A DNA stretch of 64,000 bases from assembly GCA_963920525.1 (NCBI GenBank), contig OY986436.1, positions 96,359,701 through 96,423,700 on the forward strand, given 5' to 3'. Under the pieces are notes generated by a model that was not told the origin of the DNA, did no database searches, and saw only the letters and a program-made list of their open reading frames with translations. The first letter of the stretch is position 1. Each line of letters starts with the position of its first letter. This stretch comes from Dichetophora obliterata. Taxonomy: Eukaryota; Arthropoda; Insecta; Diptera; Sciomyzidae. Positions 23,935 through 30,849 of this stretch are shown in pieces. The position numbers and the translations under genes were made by a program.

Positions 23935-24705
23935 TTATTTTAAATGTAAAATATCAGTACACTTATAAATGTAAAATTGATTATCAATAAATCGAACAAA
24001 TCCAAATATTGATTTTTTACTACATTTAATATTCTTCAGAGTGCTGACTTTTTTATATTTATAGATAATCCCCATTAGTTGCTTTAGAAATTTGTCTTCG
24101 GAAAACCATTCGATATCGCTTCCAATATCCATTTTAGAGGGAGCAACGTGCATCAAGTCAACAGTTTCATCCTTCAGCACTTCATCATTACACCATTGTT
24201 GAATTATTTTTTTCAATCTATATACTTCTACATTATTATTAAAATTTATTTCAAAAGATGGTTTTTCCTTATGATTTTGTATAGTAATTGTAAATTCATC
24301 ATCTTTAAATAAATTCAACACATTTAAATCGTCATGTTTAATGAATTTACTGCAACTAGCAGGTTGAACATCTTTTTTCTGTTCTTGTTCTTTAAGACTT
24401 TTTTTGCGTTTTATTGATTTCTTTAGTTTTTTCAATACAGGTTCCCTGATATCGTCAATTGGTTTCTCTTCACCATGAGTTTCCTCAAACATTTTTTTAA
24501 AGTCTTCATGACATTGCAAAAGTTCACTCCCGAAATAATGTTGCTGTTGTTGAGGTTGCATTTGATGATTTTGTTGCTCTTCTTCATTCTTACTAATATC
24601 ATTTTGTGTGTCCTCTAATGTTTTATCCAAATTTTCATAACATGTCTGAAGTTCACTCAAAAAATCCATGTCCTTATCAACACCCCAAAATACATCCTTA
24701 TTCAT
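23935..24705 (-). CDS. Accessory Polinton protein (256 aa) with N-terminal internal repeat and basic stretch
   Basis: I do not recognise it. Residues about 14-34 and 59-79 are two diverged copies of a helical motif (F/G-SEL, then C-x-E-x-(L/F)-x-K, then an LEDTQ/FEETH block), separated by a Gln-rich spacer. A Lys/Arg-rich stretch at about 88-105 (KKLKKSIKRKK) looks like a nuclear localisation signal. A C-terminal domain from about 125 to the end looks folded. It has no signal peptide or membrane segment. It is the last gene of the leftward block. A TATA-like TTATAAATAG lies about 70 bp upstream of the ATG. A nuclear regulatory or virion-core role would fit, but this is inference. Confidence 0.6.
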   Translation of the reverse strand: MNKDVFWGVDKDMDFLSELQTCYENLDKTLEDTQNDISKNEEEQQNHQMQPQQQQHYFGSELLQCHEDFKKMFEETHGEEKPIDDIREPVLKKLKKSIKRKKSLKEQEQKKDVQPASCSKFIKHDDLNVLNLFKDDEFTITIQNHKEKPSFEINFNNNVEVYRLKKIIQQWCNDEVLKDETVDLMHVAPSKMDIGSDIEWFSEDKFLKQLMGIIYKYKKVSTLKNIKCSKKSIFGFVRFIDNQFYIYKCTDILHLK

Positions 24706-24826
24706 TTTTGTTTGTTAGTTGTACGTAAGGTGACTTTTGATTTTACACTATTACATGTTTTCAAAATGTTGAAACTATTTATAAGAAAAATTTTATATAT
24801 ATATATATATTTATTTATTTATTAAT

Positions 24827-25135
24827 TTATTTATGAAAAGAACAATTTTTACAACGGTTTAAATTATATATATTTGTATAAAGTTGAATTATTTTATTCG
24901 CCTCATCTGCCATAAGTTCAAATGATGAACAACCACAAGTGTCTGGTCCAACTCTGCAATTATCATCTGACCACGGACAGTTTTCAAAATGTTCACCAAA
25001 TTGAGAATTTACTTTTCTCAAACTGTTTTTGTATTCCATTTTCGTTTGAATGTTAACAAGTCTATCCTTTTCATCCTCCGGTATGATATGTGAAAATTTT
25101 TTTAAAAAGTTATAGATATCCTTGATGGTAGACAT
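24827..25135 (-). CDS. Small Cys-rich protein (102 aa), paralogue of the 96-aa gene at 22971
   Basis: Unrecognised. The N-terminal half is helical and charged. Seven Cys fall between residue 53 and the C-terminus, in clusters NCPWSDDNC, DTCGC and RCKNC. It shares architecture and scattered identities with the protein at 22971-23261, so the two probably arose by duplication within the element. It starts 15 bp after the stop of the secreted-protein gene at 25150. An (AT)n tract of about 26 bp lies just downstream. A zinc-binding role is possible. Confidence 0.6.
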   Translation of the reverse strand: MSTIKDIYNFLKKFSHIIPEDEKDRLVNIQTKMEYKNSLRKVNSQFGEHFENCPWSDDNCRVGPDTCGCSSFELMADEANKIIQLYTNIYNLNRCKNCSFHK

Positions 25136-25149
25136 ATTTTCTTTTCAAA

Positions 25150-25839
25150 CTACTGTATATTCATATGTAACGTTTGATAATAAGCATTAACATCAATAAT
25201 TGTTGGTTTTATACCATAATTTGACCGTTCGTATAATTCTTGTCGAGTGTTGTCATCATTATCATTTTGATTTATAGTGCCATTATATTCAAAGCAATAG
25301 ATATTAAGTGTACGTAATTCATAATTGCTATAGTAGGAACATTTAATTCGTATTTCAAATGTTTCATATTTTAAATTAAAGTGACGATGAAAAACTCCTG
25401 AACTTTCATATATTCCACCAATTTGCATTTCTTTCTCTATTAGATTTCTCCTGAAAGCCTCAATTGCATCTTGAACAGAAAATTTCCTTTCTGGAGTTGG
25501 ACTATGTCTATGATAACGTTCTAAATTTTGTTGATAGAGTGAGTCATAAGAAGGTTCTCTGTATGGATATCTCAATGTTGTGGTAGATGTGGGGGTCGTA
25601 TTAATATTATCATATTTAACATTTTCCAATTGAAGGGTTATGTTTACTTTTATTTGAAGAGAAGTATTTGGGATCTGTATGACAAAACTAACCTGTTTTC
25701 CATATTCAACATTGTAAAAAGTAGTAGTATTTTCATTTCGTTCATATATATAATTTCTAGTTTGATAGCATGCAATATGATGTATTTGTAGTATGACGTA
25801 AGCAATAAATATAAATATTGAAAGGTTTCTTAAGATCAT
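25150..25839 (-). CDS. Predicted secreted protein A (229 aa), tandem paralogue of the next gene
   Basis: Unknown family. Residues 1-24 form a signal peptide (hydrophobic core IFIFIAYVILQI, cleavage likely after IAC). Several N-x-S/T sequons follow, then a Pro/Thr/Ser-rich linker. A conserved C-terminal domain begins near residue 118 (DAIEAFRRNLIEKE, then IGGI) and includes two Cys about 17 residues apart (RIKC, IYCFEY). No second membrane segment is seen, so it should be secreted or lumenal. It is 36 bp downstream of its paralogue at 25875. Secretory proteins are not part of the Polinton core set. An envelope, entry-accessory or host-interaction role is speculation. Confidence 0.65.
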   Translation of the reverse strand: MILRNLSIFIFIAYVILQIHHIACYQTRNYIYERNENTTTFYNVEYGKQVSFVIQIPNTSLQIKVNITLQLENVKYDNINTTPTSTTTLRYPYREPSYDSLYQQNLERYHRHSPTPERKFSVQDAIEAFRRNLIEKEMQIGGIYESSGVFHRHFNLKYETFEIRIKCSYYSNYELRTLNIYCFEYNGTINQNDNDDNTRQELYERSNYGIKPTIIDVNAYYQTLHMNIQ

Positions 25840-25874
25840 GTTTTTGGGTTGAATCTTTCCCCGGCTGCAACTAT

Positions 25875-26543
25875 TTAAGTAATGATCATAGATAATGTCT
25901 GTATATAGTCTTTTACATCTATAATTTCGACTTCCAATGGCTTATAATTTGGATCTTGAATTCGAATTCTCTGAATTTCACCATTACTTAGAATTATTTC
26001 TGTTTCAATTTCATGATATTCAAAGCAATTAATGCTCAATCCTCTCTCTTCAAATCTACTAATATAAGTACAACGAATTGGAATATCTATATTTTCATAT
26101 TCAAGTTTAAAATATCGATAAAATACTTCCTTAGAGTCAATAATTCCGCCAATATCATTTTCTTTAGTAATTAGATCCTTACGAAAGGCTTCTATGGCTT
26201 CATCCACAGTAAAAAGTCTTGAAGGTTTTCCTTGAGTTGTACTCTCAAATTCTGCAGCTGTTGTTGTTGTCGTTGTTGTAGACAATTCTGTTCCTTTCTC
26301 AGTACTTAGTAGTTCATAGATGTTATGAGTTTCATCATTTAAATTTAACGGTTCAGTTTCTTTCAACAACAAAAATGATATATTAATTTTCAAGATATTA
26401 TTATCAGCTAGAGTTAAATTAAATTCAATACTTTTAGAGTTTTGATTAATGATAGGTATGGAAGTATTTTCTAATTTCCAAAATGGTACACTAGACACAT
26501 TTCTTAAAACGAAAAATAATGTTAAAAATAGAATTAATTTCAT
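25875..26543 (-). CDS. Predicted secreted protein B (222 aa), tandem paralogue of secreted protein A
   Basis: It has the same layout as its neighbour at 25150: a signal peptide (residues 1-18, LILFLTLFFVL core), sequons in the first 60 residues, a poly-Thr linker near 90-97, then the shared domain with DEAIEAFRKDLITKE, an IGGI turn, two Cys (PIRC, INCFEY) and a closing DVKDYIQTL segment. The Cys pair and several blocks are identical between the two, so the fold is probably disulfide-bonded. A TATA-like TTTATATAAAA lies near 26620-26630, about 80 bp upstream of the ATG at 26543, suggesting its own promoter. Function unknown. Confidence 0.65.
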   Translation of the reverse strand: MKLILFLTLFFVLRNVSSVPFWKLENTSIPIINQNSKSIEFNLTLADNNILKINISFLLLKETEPLNLNDETHNIYELLSTEKGTELSTTTTTTTAAEFESTTQGKPSRLFTVDEAIEAFRKDLITKENDIGGIIDSKEVFYRYFKLEYENIDIPIRCTYISRFEERGLSINCFEYHEIETEIILSNGEIQRIRIQDPNYKPLEVEIIDVKDYIQTLSMIIT

Positions 26544-26649
26544 CTTATGTTTTATTCTTAGAGATATACACGCTACTAAATTTCAGTATAAAATGATAAG
26601 AATATCTAGTTTGGCTGTTTTTATATAAAAAGTCTTTATTATGTTTTAT

Positions 26650-27174
26650 TTATTTATAATACAGATTATTTTGTAACATGTATTCATTTAAAAGTAACGC
26701 TGATTTTAAAGCACATCTTATTTGACGTTGTTTCCCTGTTTTGTTGTTGTTGTTGTTGTTGTAGTGATATTGACATTGACATGTTCTTGGGTACATATTA
26801 TATAATATTGATAAGTTTATTTCATCACATTGTGAAATATCTTCGATATTGAAAACACGCTGTTTTAAAAATTCTTCAATCCATTTTTGTTTCTCCGTCC
26901 CCTTTACGTATACTTTTTTATTCTTCAATAGAGATTTAAAATAGCTTTGGGTGTTTTTAAATGAGTCACTTCCATAATTCCATGATAAATTATGATGATT
27001 TAATTTTAACCAATTGGATTGACGTTGATCATCTTCACATAGATCCTTGAATTCGAATGGAGCTTTTATGTGGAAACAGTGAAATTCATCTTCACTAAAT
27101 ACGACTGCTATCTCCTTAACAATAAAACGATTATCATAGATTTTAAAACCTTGAACATCAACAGTTGCAAACAT
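26650..27174 (-). CDS. Conserved-looking Polinton accessory protein (174 aa)
   Basis: The start MFATVDVQGF, a following FIVKEIAVVF strand, then NWLKLNHHNLSWNYGS and VYVKGTEKQKW blocks form a pattern I associate with a protein family repeatedly found in arthropod virus-like elements. The D-x-Q strand followed by K-E could be the start of an RNase H/exonuclease-like fold (inference, low certainty). A Cys pair and an Asn run (encoded by an ATT/GTT repeat on the opposite strand) precede a helical C-terminus. The gene has a clear TATA-like box (CTATATAAAT, 27211-27220) about 40 bp before its ATG, in the short gap after the capsid gene. Confidence 0.6.
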   Translation of the reverse strand: MFATVDVQGFKIYDNRFIVKEIAVVFSEDEFHCFHIKAPFEFKDLCEDDQRQSNWLKLNHHNLSWNYGSDSFKNTQSYFKSLLKNKKVYVKGTEKQKWIEEFLKQRVFNIEDISQCDEINLSILYNMYPRTCQCQYHYNNNNNNKTGKQRQIRCALKSALLLNEYMLQNNLYYK

Positions 27175-27210
27175 TGTGTTAAATAAATAGCCGCAGTCAT
27201 CAAAACTCTT

Positions 27211-27220
27211 ATTTATATAG
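27211..27220 (-). promoter_or_regulatory. TATA-like box before the 174-aa gene
   Basis: On the minus strand CTATATAAAT lies about 37-46 bp upstream of the ATG at 27174 and 22 bp after the capsid gene stop. Its placement suggests the genes at 27174 and beyond are transcribed separately from the capsid block. Confidence 0.45.
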
Positions 27221-27241
27221 AACGCATGTGTATATTTTTTA

Positions 27242-28426
27242 TTAAATTATTTTTTTAATAACATTTGTGAGCGGTATATATTCATACATTTTATCGTGAA
27301 TAAGCATACAATAAGCTGATGTACTTGGAGGGACATTCGCTCGAAATTTTAATTCAATTCTAATATCTATTGGTCCTCCTTTTACACTCTCATTCTGATG
27401 AGAGACATTTAAAACAATTATTGGTGCAATGTTAACAAAATTTTCTGGTGATAAAAGTGGTTGTGGAGAACGTCCATAGTATCCTTGTTGAAATTTTTGA
27501 TACATATCATAGAGTAAAGCGTAACGATTATGATCAAATCTAATGTTGAGATCGTCATAGGGATATACATCAGAGTTAAGATGAACTTTTACATCTGATA
27601 AGTTACAATGTGTGAACTTATTATTGTTTCTAAATGCTAAAATTATGTATCGTGGTCTTTCATTTTCACCTGCTAGTTTGACATTCCATAAAATATTTGT
27701 ACTTTCTACAAGAGAAGGATTATGATAAACATCCCAGCTTCTAAATGATATATTAAGTGGTATTTTACTATTTATTGTTTTTAACATTTTCAATCGGTAA
27801 TCATCTGAAAGTTGAATGTGTGGTACTTTCCATGTGATATTCAAGAGGCTTAACACAAGATTATCGGTGATAGTAGTTGAACTCATAATATTCTTATCAT
27901 CTTTAGTTCGCATCAAAATCAATTCATGTTTACAATTCACAATTAATTTATCAAAATCTTCAGCAAATCCAAGTAAGGTCTTTAAAGGAACACAAAAATT
28001 AAAATGTCCCGTTTTAAGTACAACATTATTTTTTTCAAATGGACACCATCCAGCGTTTTGAAGATTTGTACTTTCGAATTTATTAAGCGAAACATAATTT
28101 TTCATATCTGACGCGATTCCCAATTGTCTTGTACGATCAATTTCTACGCCATTCATCTCATAACGAATTTCATCAAATAAGTATGCTATACAATTGTTTA
28201 AGAGTTTAACAGTTTTTGAAGTAGAACTATCGCTGTTGGATACAAATCCTTCAATATACAAAACACTCTCACTTAGTAATACATACAAGTCCTGGTTTTG
28301 TATTGGTATACGTATTTCATCATTATTTTTAAATGATTGTAAATATGATGTATAGCTGTGGTAATCTTTTTTCACTATACTATCGTCAATAAATGGTCTA
28401 TACAGAACATTAATTACGTCACTCAT
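27242..28426 (-). CDS. Major capsid protein, double jelly-roll type (394 aa)
   Basis: This should be the hexon-like coat protein. It is a long beta-rich protein without signal peptide or membrane segment. Strand-rich segments occur in two halves: the first around YVLLSESVLYIEGFV and FDEIRYEMNGVEID, the second around KIPLNISFRSWDVYH and YIILAFRNNN. The block DHNRYALLYDMYQKFQQGYY, with IELKFRANVPP near the C-terminus, matches the coat proteins I know from metazoan Polinton/adintovirus elements. The size is at the small end for double jelly-roll capsids. It overlaps the 63-aa gene by 8 nt and follows the penton gene, as in virion-gene blocks of this group. The reading frame is intact. Confidence 0.82.
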   Translation of the reverse strand: MSDVINVLYRPFIDDSIVKKDYHSYTSYLQSFKNNDEIRIPIQNQDLYVLLSESVLYIEGFVSNSDSSTSKTVKLLNNCIAYLFDEIRYEMNGVEIDRTRQLGIASDMKNYVSLNKFESTNLQNAGWCPFEKNNVVLKTGHFNFCVPLKTLLGFAEDFDKLIVNCKHELILMRTKDDKNIMSSTTITDNLVLSLLNITWKVPHIQLSDDYRLKMLKTINSKIPLNISFRSWDVYHNPSLVESTNILWNVKLAGENERPRYIILAFRNNNKFTHCNLSDVKVHLNSDVYPYDDLNIRFDHNRYALLYDMYQKFQQGYYGRSPQPLLSPENFVNIAPIIVLNVSHQNESVKGGPIDIRIELKFRANVPPSTSAYCMLIHDKMYEYIPLTNVIKKII

Positions 28427-28610
28427 GTTGTTTTTTTAATTGTAATCCAATGCTTTCTAAAAACTCTTTGTTCGATTTTGTTAGATAAATTCTATGTGTG
28501 GGTTTCTTAAAAGTAGGTTTTTTATTTGAATTTGATTCTTCTTTTGTTGTTGTTTTCGGTACACTAGTGAATGAGTTGTTATGTAAATGCTTTTTATTAA
28601 AAACAATCAT
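28419..28610 (-). CDS. Small basic protein (63 aa) between the penton and capsid genes
   Basis: A 63-aa Lys/Ser/Thr-rich protein ends in a short helix (KEFLESIGLQLKKQ). It lies 3 nt after the penton stop and overlaps the capsid ATG by 8 nt (ATGAGTGA), which favours translation from a shared mRNA. Small proteins with an FL-x-S-(I/L)-GL tail occur at this position in related elements as far as I recall. A virion cement or internal protein would fit. No membrane segment. Function not established here. Confidence 0.6.
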   Translation of the reverse strand: MIVFNKKHLHNNSFTSVPKTTTKEESNSNKKPTFKKPTHRIYLTKSNKEFLESIGLQLKKQHE

Positions 28611-28613
28611 TCT

Positions 28614-29294
28614 TTATATAGGCTTTAAATGTAGTCTTATTGATATTTTTTCACCACGGAAATTAATGAGGTTACCACCTTGATCTACGACTTTAAGAAC
28701 AAGAGTGCTTATTTGTCTTGTATTAACTGGTAAATATATAACATTCATTGGTATTTCAGTAATTTTATATCCTGGACTAACTCGAAGAGAGAACTGATGA
28801 ATTGTATGTACAGATACTTCATTTATATAAGATCCATTAATAATATTGCATTCAATTGATATTGTATTTATTTTAGAAATATCTACTGGATTATCAGAAT
28901 AATTGATAACATCAGGTTCCAATATTCTTTTACTAAATCCTAGTAATGATCCAATTGAACAACCTCTATTGAAGAAAATTGGTTCCTTGGTACTATGAAT
29001 TTCTGTTTGCAATGTGTTATAGTTTGCTTTTATATCTAATAATCCAGCGTTATATGGTTCATATTCATCAACAATTTTCTCAGATATATCCATGAATTCA
29101 TAGGATCCTATTGGTATTACAATTGTTTTATCACCAATGTGAAACAAATTGTTTTCATCATCCACATTTGGAATAGAATGATAAGAGTCGAAACTAATCA
29201 AACCACAAACATAATCTTGCTTGAGTTCTATAGGCGGAAAATAATTTGCAACAAGTTGTGATGAGTTTCCATTTATTGTTAAAGTAAACGACAT
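28614..29294 (-). CDS. Penton-like minor capsid protein, single jelly roll (226 aa)
   Basis: An all-beta protein starts MSFTLTINGNSS. It contains FPPIELKQDYVCGLISFDSYHSIPNV and the turn CSIGSLLGFSKRIL, both features of penton-type proteins of Polintons and adintoviruses. It ends in a strand pair (VNTRQISTLVLKVVDQ then ISIRLHLKP). It would close the capsid vertices. The frame extends four codons upstream to a TTG, but the ATG at 29294 is the credible start. It is the first gene of the penton, 63-aa and capsid cluster and starts 57 bp after the integrase stop. Confidence 0.75.
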   Translation of the reverse strand: MSFTLTINGNSSQLVANYFPPIELKQDYVCGLISFDSYHSIPNVDDENNLFHIGDKTIVIPIGSYEFMDISEKIVDEYEPYNAGLLDIKANYNTLQTEIHSTKEPIFFNRGCSIGSLLGFSKRILEPDVINYSDNPVDISKINTISIECNIINGSYINEVSVHTIHQFSLRVSPGYKITEIPMNVIYLPVNTRQISTLVLKVVDQGGNLINFRGEKISIRLHLKPI

Positions 29295-29351
29295 GTTGTT
29301 GACCAATCATTAAGTAGTGGACTAAAATATGTTTCTTATACATTATTACAT

Positions 29352-30281
29352 TTATATTAAATCATTTACATCAATCCAAGAATTATGGTCTGAAGAAAAA
29401 CCTAACCATTTAACAAAAGCTCTATTATTACGCCTTCTTAAAATTTTTTCAACTAAATATGTTTGTGGAAATTTGGTTTTTATCAATTCATATTCATAGA
29501 AACCTCCTTTGATTTCATTTCCTTGATAATCTTCAAGTATGTATGTAGTAGGGTTTGTATTTTGAATATTTCTGATTTTAAATATTTCAGTTGTCCAATT
29601 TGGTGTATACCCTTTTTCAAATGTATGTTTATATTTACTTATTCTAACATTATCATTTAACTTAAATCTTGGTTTAGGAAAAATTTTTAGATTGTTATAA
29701 ACAGTTTTTAATATAAATTTTTCATTTAAAGAATTTACTTCATTGGGTGTCATCTTAATAGTTCTATGAAATGTGTTGTTATATTGGTTAACTAGGCTTT
29801 TATAGCTATCAATCCATTTATATGTTCCATTAAAGCTAAACTCCTTCCACATCATTCCCTTTAAAGTTCTGTTGAAACGTTCCACTATTGATGCTTTTAA
29901 AGTTGAAAAAGTAGAATAATGATTGATACCTTTCAATGACATTAATCTTTTAAAATGTACGTTGTAAAATTCTTTCCCATCATCCGTTTGAAGATTTTTT
30001 GGTATACGGCTACTTGTGTTGAAAATACTTTTCATTGCGGTTGTAACGTTTTCTCCAGTTTTATTTTTAATGGACTCCGCCCATGCTTTCTTTGAAAATG
30101 TGTCAATAACAGTTAGAAGGTAACGATAATTCATATTAACATTTTTATATGGAATCATTTCCACTAAATCTGCTTGCCATAAGTTATCAATTCCTTTCAT
30201 TATTACATGTCTTCTTTTAAAATTTTTCCGTGCTTGTTTATGTAGTTCTTCAACTATATCTCGTTTATTATTATTATCCAT
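29352..30281 (-). CDS. Retroviral-type integrase with C-terminal chromodomain (309 aa)
   Basis: It inserts the element DNA and generates the 6-bp duplication. The DDE catalytic core shows D38 (LWQADLVEM), D100 (LQTDDGKEF) and E134 (ASIVERFNRTLK). A strand run RYLLTVIDTFSKKAWAE lies between, typical of rve-type cores. The tail from about residue 275 (TYLVEKILRRRNNRAFVKWLGF, then NSWI) is a chromodomain, as known for Polinton and Ty3/Gypsy-type integrases, and may steer insertion to histone-marked chromatin. The usual zinc-binding N-domain is absent or reduced. The frame is intact with all three catalytic residues present. It lies 20 bp after the fibre-like gene. Confidence 0.95.
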   Translation of the reverse strand: MDNNNKRDIVEELHKQARKNFKRRHVIMKGIDNLWQADLVEMIPYKNVNMNYRYLLTVIDTFSKKAWAESIKNKTGENVTTAMKSIFNTSSRIPKNLQTDDGKEFYNVHFKRLMSLKGINHYSTFSTLKASIVERFNRTLKGMMWKEFSFNGTYKWIDSYKSLVNQYNNTFHRTIKMTPNEVNSLNEKFILKTVYNNLKIFPKPRFKLNDNVRISKYKHTFEKGYTPNWTTEIFKIRNIQNTNPTTYILEDYQGNEIKGGFYEYELIKTKFPQTYLVEKILRRRNNRAFVKWLGFSSDHNSWIDVNDLI

Positions 30282-30302
30282 ATTATATAGTCATATATCT
30301 CG

Positions 30303-30842
30303 TTATTGCAATCCTTTTATTTTTGGATATTTTATTTTCAATTTTTTAACATCATCTGCATTAGTCTGATTTTTTCCGACTACATATTTAAACAAGAAGT
30401 CTTCAATAGTCTTTAAATAATCATTAACTTCTTCAAAGCTTTCCTTATATACAGATTTTATTCGATTATCAATTGCTGACTCAATTAAATCTATATCATT
30501 TTTAATGTTATCATTCAGTGCAACATTCAAATCCCTTGTTTTATTTTCTAACCTATTTGTTATACTGTTTAGATTCTCCATGGCCGTATTTATATCTACC
30601 ATTTTCTTTTCATAGATGTTTGTTACCTTATTTAGATTCTCGAAAAAAAATATACGAGAAATGGCGTCATTATCATCATTGGGTAATCCTAAGTTGATAA
30701 CTCTTTTCATATGTAAATTTAGGTTTTTATTTTCGTCTACATTCCAACCAATAGTATTTCGTAAAATTGTTTTGATATTTACTCTACTATTGTTATCTTT
30801 CAATAATGAAGAATGACCAAACTTATCAATATTTGAATACAT
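30303..30842 (-). CDS. Fibre-like coiled-coil protein (179 aa)
   Basis: Residues 40-70 read NLNLHMKRVINLGLPNDDND followed by AISRIFFFENL. This is the N-L-x-x-P-x-D-x-x-D-A-(I/V) pattern that opens many phage and virus tail or spike fibres. It is followed by a long heptad-rich helix (about residues 75-160) with no Cys and no membrane segment. That suggests a trimeric stalk protein attached to the capsid vertex (inference from motif and helix). It sits inside the virion gene block, 7 bp after the 605-aa gene and 21 bp before integrase. It has no obvious globular knob, so it may bind another protein. Confidence 0.6.
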   Translation of the reverse strand: MYSNIDKFGHSSLLKDNNSRVNIKTILRNTIGWNVDENKNLNLHMKRVINLGLPNDDNDAISRIFFFENLNKVTNIYEKKMVDINTAMENLNSITNRLENKTRDLNVALNDNIKNDIDLIESAIDNRIKSVYKESFEEVNDYLKTIEDFLFKYVVGKNQTNADDVKKLKIKYPKIKGLQ

Positions 30843-30849
30843 TTTTTAG

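Noticed and set aside
28498..28683. Plus-strand frames opposite the capsid genes (27816-28061, 28498-28683, 29463-29660, 30616-30991, 31962-32378)
   Set aside because: Antisense shadows of the leftward virion genes, without motifs.
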